The notes under the pieces: model-generated
Databases searched by the model: none
The model's input: the letters and a program-made list of their open reading frames with translations, nothing else
Told to the model about the DNA's origin: nothing
In this document: piece after piece, positions 57,686 through 64,000 of the stretch
Position numbering within the stretch: the stretch's first letter is position 1
Layout: each line of letters begins with the position of its first letter
Origin: RYN-230 sp963837335
Lineage (GTDB): Bacteria; Actinomycetota; Actinomycetes; Streptosporangiales; Streptosporangiaceae
DNA length: 64,000 bases
Reading direction: 5' to 3'
NCBI GenBank assembly: GCA_963837335.1
Contig: CAWINS010000028.1
Location: 39,485-103,484, forward strand
Program-made: the position numbers and the translations under genes

Positions 57686-59121
57686 CTGCTCTCTAAGATC
57701 TTCGTGAAGTGCTCGAAGCACTCCCAGGCCACGCTGGCATCGGCGAACGCGGCGGCCTCGGAGCGCTTCACCGCCAGGTACGCGGTGCGGCGCAGCGGCC
57801 CCAGCGCCTCCATCAGCAGGTCATCCGCGGCCAGCGCGTTCAGCGCCGCATCCAGGGAGTCCGGCAGCCGGTGCGCGCCCGCGGCCTGCAACTCGGCCTC
57901 ACTGAGGGTGGCCGGGTCCACGTTCACGGCCGCGCCGGGTTCGAGCTTGCGCCGGATCCCGTCCAGGCCCGCGTGGATCACCGCGCCCAGGGCCAGATAG
58001 GGGTTGGCACTCGAATCCGACGGCTTGAGCTCCAGGTTCACCGAGCCACCCGGGTCACCGAGCATCGGCGAGCAGATGCGCACCGCGGCCTCGCGGTTGT
58101 CCATGCCCCAGACCGTGTAGGCGCTGCTCCACATCTGCGGGGCCAGCCGGCGGTAGGAGTTGACGCTGGCGCAAGTCAGCGCCACGAGGGCGGGCAGGTG
58201 GGCGAGCAGGCCGCCGATGAAGTGATAGCCGGTGGCGGACAGCAGGTACCGGTCCTCCGGGTCGTAGAACACCGGCCGCTCCCCCGGCTGGCCATCCGGC
58301 CCGAGGTCGGTCAGCGACACGTGCAGGTGGGTGCCGTTGCCAGCCTGGTCGGGCACGGGCTTGGGGGCCAGGCTGGCCCACAGCCCGCGGCGGAACGCGA
58401 CCCCGCGGACGGTCTCCCGGTAGAGCACATGGTTATCGGCCGCGCGGAGCGCGGGAGCGTGCCGGATCGTCATCTCCTGCTGGCCGTGGCCGAGTTCCGG
58501 GTAGTAGCTCTCGACCTGCAGGCCCTGCTCCTGCAGGGCGGCCAGCAGGTCGATGGCGAAGTCGTGGGCCAGCGCGAACCCGGTCGAGGAGTAGCAGAGG
58601 CTGTCGTCCACCGGGACGAGCCGGTCCGGGCCGCCGCCAGGATCGGGTTCCCGGCGGCCCAGGGTGAATTCGGGCTCGAAGGACGCCTGGACCGCGTAGC
58701 CCTCGGTAGCCAGTTCCGCGATGGCCTGCTTGAGGAAGGTACGCGAGCAGCCGTCCCAGGGCTCACCGCCGGGCTGAACCAGGTCGGCCAGCATCGTCCC
58801 GGCTCCGGGCGCGTACGGGAGGGTCACGTACGTGGACGGGTCGGGCATGATGCGGACCTCCCCGACCGGCCCCATCCCGTCCACCGGCTGCAGGGAATCC
58901 AGCATGGACATGGCCATCATCGCGACCGTGTGCCCGATCCCGGTCCGCAGCCGGGCGGGCAGGGTAGTCGCCGACGTAGCCTTGCCGCGGATGATGCCGC
59001 CGTGATCGGCGTACAGGAACCGGACGAGGGAAACCTGGTCGGAGTGGACGCGCTCGACGACCGCGGTGACCGCGTCATCGCCCGCTGCGCCCGACGGCTC
59101 TGCTGGCCCGTAGTCGCTCAT
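57523..59121 (-). CDS. Glutamine-synthetase-like gamma-glutamyl ligase (FluG C-terminal type)
   Basis: ATP-dependent ligase joining glutamate to an amine. Motifs: SLVRFLYADHGGIIRGKA (beta-grasp start), SFEPEFTLGR and ELGHGQQEMTIRH (metal Glu), QAGNGTHLHVSL (ammonium/ATP site), WGMDNREAAVRICSP (Arg site) and NLELKPSDSSANPYLALGAV. ATG at 59121. The frame runs past the family end (EHFTKI) for 57 more codons, overlapping the amidohydrolase gene by 163 bases in another frame. A one-base excess at ATCTTAG (about 57700) would give a TAG right after HFTKI; I regard that as the likely true end. This enzyme type often glutamylates amines rather than ammonia. Confidence 0.87.
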   Translation of the reverse strand: MSDYGPAEPSGAAGDDAVTAVVERVHSDQVSLVRFLYADHGGIIRGKATSATTLPARLRTGIGHTVAMMAMSMLDSLQPVDGMGPVGEVRIMPDPSTYVTLPYAPGAGTMLADLVQPGGEPWDGCSRTFLKQAIAELATEGYAVQASFEPEFTLGRREPDPGGGPDRLVPVDDSLCYSSTGFALAHDFAIDLLAALQEQGLQVESYYPELGHGQQEMTIRHAPALRAADNHVLYRETVRGVAFRRGLWASLAPKPVPDQAGNGTHLHVSLTDLGPDGQPGERPVFYDPEDRYLLSATGYHFIGGLLAHLPALVALTCASVNSYRRLAPQMWSSAYTVWGMDNREAAVRICSPMLGDPGGSVNLELKPSDSSANPYLALGAVIHAGLDGIRRKLEPGAAVNVDPATLSEAELQAAGAHRLPDSLDAALNALAADDLLMEALGPLRRTAYLAVKRSEAAAFADASVAWECFEHFTKILESRWLTSARPGRTCWSPGSARSPWWTTTCTRHWRPRRARPSSRRCSPSRTGRCRPG

Positions 59122-59347
59122 GGGACAGAGGTAGCATGCGCGGCCATCTTCGTACAGCTCAACGCCCGAGCTGGCCCAGCTCATTACCCGGGCTGGCACC
59201 GCCCGCGACTCGTTGACACTGGGACACGTCATCCCCTAGATTCGCAATGTTCGACGATAGAACTGCTGTTCGTAAAGCGCACAGTCATCCCACCGGGCGG
59301 ATCCTGCCCTGCTGGCCACTCCCGTCATCGGCGATCAAGGAGTTCCC

Positions 59348-60805
59348 GTGACATTTCTCGACGAGGCGACGTGGCGCGGCAAGGCATTCAGCGGCGGCTG
59401 GAAGGCGGTTTCCGGCGGCGAGTCCCCGGTCACTGAGCCGGCCACGGGCGCGGAACTCGGCCGGGTCGGCATCGCCTCACCCGCCGACATCGCCGCCGCC
59501 GCCACGGCCGCGGCTGCGGCCCAGCCGGCCTGGGCCGCGCTCCCGCATACGGAGCGGTCCGCCATCCTGCGGCGGGCGGGTGACATCTGGAAGGCGCACG
59601 CCGAGGAGATCGAGGGCTGGAGTATCCGCGAGGGCGGGAAGATCGGGCCCGCGGCGCAGTTCGAGACGCACGTGGCCACTGAGGAGATCTACGAGGCCGC
59701 CACCCTGCCCTCGCGTCCCTACGGTGAGCTGCTGCCCACCGAGTCACCGCACCTCAGCTGGGCCGAGCGGGTCCCGGTCGGGGTGGTCGGGGTCATCTCC
59801 CCGTTCAACTTCCCGCAGATCCTGGCCATCCGCTCGGTGGCCCCGGCGCTCGCGCTCGGCAACGCGGTGGTGCTGAAGCCCGATCCGCGCACCGCGGTGT
59901 GCGGAGGCGTGGTGCTGGCCCGGGTCTTCGAGGAGGCCGGACTGCCCGAGGGCGTGCTGCACGTGCTGCCAGGCGGCCCGGACGCCGGGGAGACGCTGAT
60001 CACCGACCCGCAGGTGCGGGTGATCTCGTTCACCGGATCCACCTCGGTAGGCCGCCACGTGGGGGCCCTGGCCGGCCAGCATCTCAAGCGGGTGCACCTG
60101 GAACTGGGCGGCAACTCCGCGATGATCGTGCTGGATGATGCCGACCTGGATGCGGCCGCGGCGGCCGGCGCCTGGGGCTCGTTCCTGCACCAGGGCCAGA
60201 TCTGCATGACCACCGGCCGTCACCTGGTCCAGGACGCCATCTACGACGATTACGTCGCGGCGCTGGCGGGCAAGGCCAGCCACCTGCCGGTGGGCGATCC
60301 GGCCAGCGGCCAGGTCGCGCTGGGCCCCCTCATCGACGAGCGGCAGCGGGACAAGGTCCACGGCCTGGTGACCGCCAGCGTGGACGCGGGCGCCCGGCTG
60401 GCCGCGGGCGGTACCTACGAGGGCCTGTTCTACCAGCCCACCGTGCTGGCTGAGGTCGCACCCGCCATGCCTGCCTACGCCAGCGAGGTGTTCGGCCCGG
60501 TAGCCCCGGTCATCCGCTTCTCCACCGCCGACGAGGCGGCCAAGCTCGCCGCGGACACCGAGTACGGGCTGTCCCTCGGCATCCTCACCAAAGACGTGCT
60601 GCGCGGCCTGGACCTGGCCCGGAAGATCCCGACCGGCATCGTGCACATCAACGACCAGACCGTGGACGACGCGCCGAACACGCCGTTCGGCGGCATCGGC
60701 GCCTCGGGCACCGGCGCCCGGTTCGGCGGCACCGCCAACCTCGACGCGTTCACCGATACCCGCTGGGTCACGATGCGCAGCGAGATCGCGCCCTACCCGT
60801 TCTAG
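59348..60805 (+). CDS. Aldehyde dehydrogenase, benzaldehyde/vanillin dehydrogenase-like
   Basis: NAD(P)-dependent oxidation of an aldehyde to its acid, 485 residues. GVISPFNFPQILAIRSVAPA and SFTGSTSVGRHVGALAGQHL form the cofactor site; the general base Glu is in VHLELGGNSAM and the nucleophile in HQGQICMTTGRHLVQD. The C-terminus PFGGIGASGTGARFGGTANL matches aromatic aldehyde dehydrogenases. It starts after a GAGTTCCCGTG-type site at ATG... (GTG at 59348). It is immediately followed by pobA, so an aromatic route from hydroxybenzaldehyde to protocatechuate is the simplest reading. Confidence 0.9.
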   Translation: MTFLDEATWRGKAFSGGWKAVSGGESPVTEPATGAELGRVGIASPADIAAAATAAAAAQPAWAALPHTERSAILRRAGDIWKAHAEEIEGWSIREGGKIGPAAQFETHVATEEIYEAATLPSRPYGELLPTESPHLSWAERVPVGVVGVISPFNFPQILAIRSVAPALALGNAVVLKPDPRTAVCGGVVLARVFEEAGLPEGVLHVLPGGPDAGETLITDPQVRVISFTGSTSVGRHVGALAGQHLKRVHLELGGNSAMIVLDDADLDAAAAAGAWGSFLHQGQICMTTGRHLVQDAIYDDYVAALAGKASHLPVGDPASGQVALGPLIDERQRDKVHGLVTASVDAGARLAAGGTYEGLFYQPTVLAEVAPAMPAYASEVFGPVAPVIRFSTADEAAKLAADTEYGLSLGILTKDVLRGLDLARKIPTGIVHINDQTVDDAPNTPFGGIGASGTGARFGGTANLDAFTDTRWVTMRSEIAPYPF

Positions 60806-61999
60806 ATGCCGTCCGCACCCGCGCGCACGCGCACCCAGATCGGAATCGTCGGGGCGGGACCGGCCGGCCTGCTGCTCTCCCATCTGCTGGCGCTGCGCGG
60901 CATCGACTCGGTGCTGGTCGAAGACCGGAGCCGGGCCTACTGCGAGGCCCGCCAGCGGGCCGGCGTACTGGAGGACGGCAGCGTCACGCTGCTCCGCGAG
61001 GCCGGGCTGGCCGGGCGCCTGGACCGCGAGGGCCTGGAGCACGGGGGAATCTACCTCCAGTTCGCCGGCCAGCGGCACCACATCGACTTCCGCGACCTGA
61101 CCGGCCGGACCGTCACCGTATACGCGCAGACCGAGGTGGTGAAGGACCTCATCGAGGCCCGGGTGGCGGCCGGCGGCCACGTGGAGTTCGACGTGACCGG
61201 CACCGAGGTGGACGACCTGGACACCAGCCGCCCGGTACTCCGGTACACCAGCGCGGACGGGACGCGGCACGAGATCACGTGTGACGCGATCGCCGGCTGC
61301 GACGGTTTCCACGGGATCTGCCGGCCGACCGTCCCGGCGGGGGTGCTCACCGTCTGGGAACGCGAGTACCCCTACGCCTGGCTGGGCATCCTCGCCGACG
61401 TCCCGCCATCCACCGATGAGCTGATCTACGCCCATCACCCCGGCGGGTTCGCGCTGCACAGCCTGCGCAGCCCGCTGGTCAGCCGGCTCTACCTGCAGGT
61501 CGCCCCGGATGAGGAGATCAGTGCGTGGCCCGATGACCGGATCTGGGCCGAGCTGCAGCGGCGCTTCGCGGTGCCCGGCTGGGAGCTCAAGGAAGGCCCG
61601 ATCCTGGACAAGGGCATCACCCCGATGCGCAGCTTCGTCAGCGCCCCGATGCGATACGGGCGGCTGTTCCTGGCCGGGGACGCCGCGCACATCGTGCCGC
61701 CCACCGGCGCCAAGGGACTCAACCTGGCCCTCGGCGATGTCGCGGTGCTGGCCAGCGCCCTGGACGAGTTGCTGCGCGGCGACCCCCGCCGGGCCGACTC
61801 CTACAGCGGCGACTGCCTGGACCGGGTCTGGCGGCGCACGCATTTCTCGTGGTGGATGACCACGATGCTGCACGCCACGCCCGGCGCCGACCCGATGGAC
61901 GCCGAGCTCCAGCTGGCCCAGCTCCGCTACGTCACCACGTCCCGGGCGGCCGCGGCCTCGCTGGCCGAGAACTACACCGGCTACCCCCCGCAGCACTGA
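60806..61999 (+). CDS. pobA: 4-hydroxybenzoate 3-monooxygenase PobA
   Basis: FAD monooxygenase that converts 4-hydroxybenzoate to protocatechuate. The 397-residue product has IGIVGAGPAGLLLSHLLALR (FAD), CEARQRAGVLEDGSVTLLRE, the PHBH middle region with DGFHGICRPTVP, and GDAAHIVPPTGAKGLNLALG. ATG at 60806 directly follows the aldehyde dehydrogenase TAG, with no spacer, so translation is probably coupled. No pca genes for protocatechuate cleavage are in the window. Confidence 0.95.
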   Translation: MPSAPARTRTQIGIVGAGPAGLLLSHLLALRGIDSVLVEDRSRAYCEARQRAGVLEDGSVTLLREAGLAGRLDREGLEHGGIYLQFAGQRHHIDFRDLTGRTVTVYAQTEVVKDLIEARVAAGGHVEFDVTGTEVDDLDTSRPVLRYTSADGTRHEITCDAIAGCDGFHGICRPTVPAGVLTVWEREYPYAWLGILADVPPSTDELIYAHHPGGFALHSLRSPLVSRLYLQVAPDEEISAWPDDRIWAELQRRFAVPGWELKEGPILDKGITPMRSFVSAPMRYGRLFLAGDAAHIVPPTGAKGLNLALGDVAVLASALDELLRGDPRRADSYSGDCLDRVWRRTHFSWWMTTMLHATPGADPMDAELQLAQLRYVTTSRAAAASLAENYTGYPPQH

Positions 62000-62059
62000 C
62001 CGGGCTTCCGCCCGCAGCGCGGTGAGCCCCAGCCGCCGGTCCTGGTCAGCCGGTCCTGG

Positions 62060-63709
62060 TCAGCCGGTGCGGGTGCCCTTGCGGGCCCACAGCGTGTCGT
62101 GCCAGCCATGCTTGTAGACCGGCACGAAGTTGGCCTTGAAGTAGGCCCGCAGCTGCGGGTACCAGGCGACCCGGCGGGACTGGTTGTAGGACAGCCAGAC
62201 GAACTGGGCCCGGGTGAATTCGTCCCACCACATGGCCTGGACGGCCGGCACTTTGCCCGCGCCGGTGGCCGGCTTGAGCCCGTTGGAGAAACCGAGATCG
62301 CTGCCGAGCCCGTCCAGCATGTGCGGGCAGTTCGCCTGATCGGGGCTGAACCGGTTGGCCATCAGCAGGTAGGACGTCTGGTCGGTGGCGACGCACGCGC
62401 CCTTCGGGATGATCTGCTCGATCTGCGCGGCTACCGGGGCCAGGCGCAGCTGGAGATGGGATTCGGAGCTGGCCTGGTCCAGGGCCAGCACCACCACCGC
62501 CAGGCTGGCCAGGGCCGTGGCGGGTATCCACAGGCGCCGCGCGTCTGTGGCGGGCAGCCAGCCGGTGCCCTGGCTGAGCGCCTCCAGCAGCCGGGACAGG
62601 GGCAGCGCGATGGACATGGCGAAGAACGGCGCCAGGAACGCGGCGAAATGGTAATGGAATTGGTCCGGCCACATAAACATGACCGTGATCACCGCGGTGG
62701 AGGCCAGCGCGAACCAGTCCAGCGGAGGCGGGGCCTGGCGCAGCATCCGCCACGCCACGACGATCATCGCGAGCACCACGATGACGAGTACCGCCGTGGC
62801 GGTCAGGATGACCGTGCGCGGGTGGGCGGGGAGGGGGAGGTTAATGATCCCGAGCATGTGGCTCAGCCGGGCGGGCAGCGGGACCCGGGTCGAGCCGGCC
62901 CGCGGGGCGACCTGGGCCACGTACAGGCTCTGGTAGAACCGCTTGGGCGCCAGCGCCGCGAACGGGAGGGTGGGGACCAGGAAGCCGATCGCCAGGCCGC
63001 CCACGTACACCGCCAGCCGCCTGATCTGCGGCAGGAGCATGACCAGGATCACCAGGACGGGGAAGATCGCCCAGACCTCGATGCAACCCGCGAATCCGAA
63101 CGCGATGCCGCTCCAGAACACCCGCTTCCTGCTGCTGGTCAGGCGATTCCCGTCGAACAGGGCCAGGGCCCCGAGCAGGCAGAACAGCACCAGCCAGGGC
63201 TCGACCAGCACGGTACGGGCGGTGGACACGCTGTCCGGGTAGACCGCGACGATCCCGCAGCCCACGATCACGGCGAGCAGGCCGCGGTGGCGGAGCAGCA
63301 GCCCCACCAGGACCACGCCCGCCGAGCTGGCCAGGGTGGTGAGGATCCGGCCGGTCGCCATCGCGTGGGCCGTCCCGATGGCCTCGGACAGCAACGCGGA
63401 CGGCACCATCAGCAGGGTGATCCCGGGCGGCTGCACCAGGAGGAACGAGCGGTACGGGAGGTAGCCGTGGATCAGGTTGACGGCGCTGCCGAAGTAGGGG
63501 CCGTCGTCGTACTCGGTCACCCCCAGCAGGTAGCCAGGACGGGACAGCAGCAGCAATCGGAGCGCCACGGCCAGCAGGGTGCAGAGGCCGATGGCCACGC
63601 TGATCGGGGTCAGCCAGCGTCTCCGGTCCTGGTCCTGGCCTGCTGCCGTATCACTGCGCGATTCTCCGGGCGGCCCGCCTGCGGCCGGCCTCGCCATCGT
63701 TCCGCTCAC
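62060..63709 (-). CDS. Multi-pass GT-C-type glycosyltransferase-like membrane protein
   Basis: A 549-residue membrane protein with about ten to twelve helices. After TM1 (PISVAIGLCTLLAVALRLLL) the extracytoplasmic loop contains TEYDDGPYFGSAVNLIHGY, an Asp-Asp pair typical of GT-C glycosyltransferases. The C-terminal 130 residues form a soluble extracytoplasmic domain (YNQSRRVAWYPQLRAYFKAN). GTG at 63709 has GGGAGC nearby, ATG 63697 is an alternative. It converges on pobA. It would transfer a sugar from a lipid carrier to an outer acceptor; the acceptor is unknown. Confidence 0.8.
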   Translation of the reverse strand: MSGTMARPAAGGPPGESRSDTAAGQDQDRRRWLTPISVAIGLCTLLAVALRLLLLSRPGYLLGVTEYDDGPYFGSAVNLIHGYLPYRSFLLVQPPGITLLMVPSALLSEAIGTAHAMATGRILTTLASSAGVVLVGLLLRHRGLLAVIVGCGIVAVYPDSVSTARTVLVEPWLVLFCLLGALALFDGNRLTSSRKRVFWSGIAFGFAGCIEVWAIFPVLVILVMLLPQIRRLAVYVGGLAIGFLVPTLPFAALAPKRFYQSLYVAQVAPRAGSTRVPLPARLSHMLGIINLPLPAHPRTVILTATAVLVIVVLAMIVVAWRMLRQAPPPLDWFALASTAVITVMFMWPDQFHYHFAAFLAPFFAMSIALPLSRLLEALSQGTGWLPATDARRLWIPATALASLAVVVLALDQASSESHLQLRLAPVAAQIEQIIPKGACVATDQTSYLLMANRFSPDQANCPHMLDGLGSDLGFSNGLKPATGAGKVPAVQAMWWDEFTRAQFVWLSYNQSRRVAWYPQLRAYFKANFVPVYKHGWHDTLWARKGTRTG

Positions 63710-64000
63710 TGCTGGTTTGCTCCCTCAGCCCTATGTGCCTGAACCCCACAGCAACCTGCGCACAGCGCCGCCCCGATGACCACACTGCGAAAGTGATGAA
63801 TCGCACTGGAATTGTGAACCGCGCTGAGCTGTGCTCTGGGCAGGGGCCGGGATCATTATTCCCCGGCGGGCTCAGCGTGAACGAAGCGGCCGCCCGCGAC
63901 CGCCACCAGATGTTACCGGATGAGCATCCCGGCCAATAGCGGATGCAAACACTCTATATGGCCCGCATCCTGCCAATCTGAGCACTCGCGACAACCTTCG
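63710..64000. other. End of window, upstream region of the GT-C gene; no gene supported
   Basis: AT content rises toward 63940-64000. A 68-codon open frame on the plus strand (63733-63939) has no recognisable features or ribosome-binding site and I do not call it. A promoter for the GT-C gene is expected here but not identified. Confidence 0.4.

Noticed and set aside
56528..59121. A GS-amidohydrolase fusion protein resembling a reversed FluG
   Set aside because: The two open frames overlap in different phases and only one base would join them, but a one-base change also gives a stop immediately after the GS family end, with the amidohydrolase ATG a few bases later. Separate genes are simpler.
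63733..63939. A 68-residue plus-strand gene at the window end
   Set aside because: No ribosome-binding site, no conserved motif, and not supported by neighbouring context.

Overview
The window is high-GC DNA with tightly packed genes, many GTG starts and 1- to 4-base start/stop overlaps. Its content points to a filamentous, probably sporulating actinomycete: WhiA, the uvrC-rapZ-yvcK-whiA and gap-pgk blocks, a GarA-FtsR-BFN-ResR block, ergothioneine genes, a tricorn protease and ThyX. I cannot name the genus. I saw no rRNA, tRNA, CRISPR array, prophage or intact insertion sequence.

Layout. 1-8.5 kb (minus strand): central metabolism and morphogenesis, with a ROK kinase-like gene, uvrC, rapZ, yvcK, whiA, a strong terminator, then gap and pgk (cut by the window edge). 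8.6-18.5 kb (minus): gcvP behind a glycine riboswitch, two MerR-type regulators around a bifunctional nuclease, garA, a two-domain sugar nucleotidyltransferase and a CDP-alcohol phosphatidyltransferase. 18.6-20.3 kb: an ECF sigma factor with its DGPF/YCII partner. 20.4-23 kb: a cysteine-free HesB-like protein, a thiolase and a 4'-phosphopantetheinyl transferase. 23.2-27.8 kb: egtA-egtB-egtC-egtD for ergothioneine. 27.9-35.4 kb: a flavin disulfide reductase, a MarR regulator and small membrane protein, a secreted GH53 galactanase, a CcdA-like protein and an amidohydrolase. 35.6-41.4 kb: a NarL-type two-component system and tricorn protease. 41.5-47.4 kb is accessory in character: an SDR, an IS630 remnant, a flavohaemoprotein, thyX and a second DGPF-sigma module. 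47.3-52 kb: fused trpE(G) with a visible attenuator whose leader peptide lies inside the 3' end of ftsH. 52-56.3 kb: a DMT transporter, an ornithine-cyclodeaminase-like gene and two tandem MHYT sensors. 56.5-62 kb: a glutamine-synthetase-like enzyme plus FluG-type amidohydrolase, divergent from an aldehyde dehydrogenase-pobA pair. 62-64 kb: a GT-C-like membrane protein.

A feature that affects every reading of this sequence is reading-frame breakage. gcvP, egtB, the GH53 gene, the 33.6-kb amidohydrolase, the histidine kinase, thyX (twice), the second sigma factor and the first MHYT gene each need a one-base correction to restore an otherwise intact family member. The phosphopantetheinyl transferase and the glutamine synthetase probably do too. 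Because conserved housekeeping genes are hit, residual one-base assembly errors are more likely than gene decay. Apparent fusions and odd C-termini here should be treated with that in mind.

The best candidates for new biology are the glutamine synthetase/amidohydrolase module next to aromatic-aldehyde genes, the trp attenuator embedded in ftsH, the repeated 50-bp-phased sites upstream of the resR homologue, and the two sigma/DGPF modules. None is a clear-cut new system on sequence alone.
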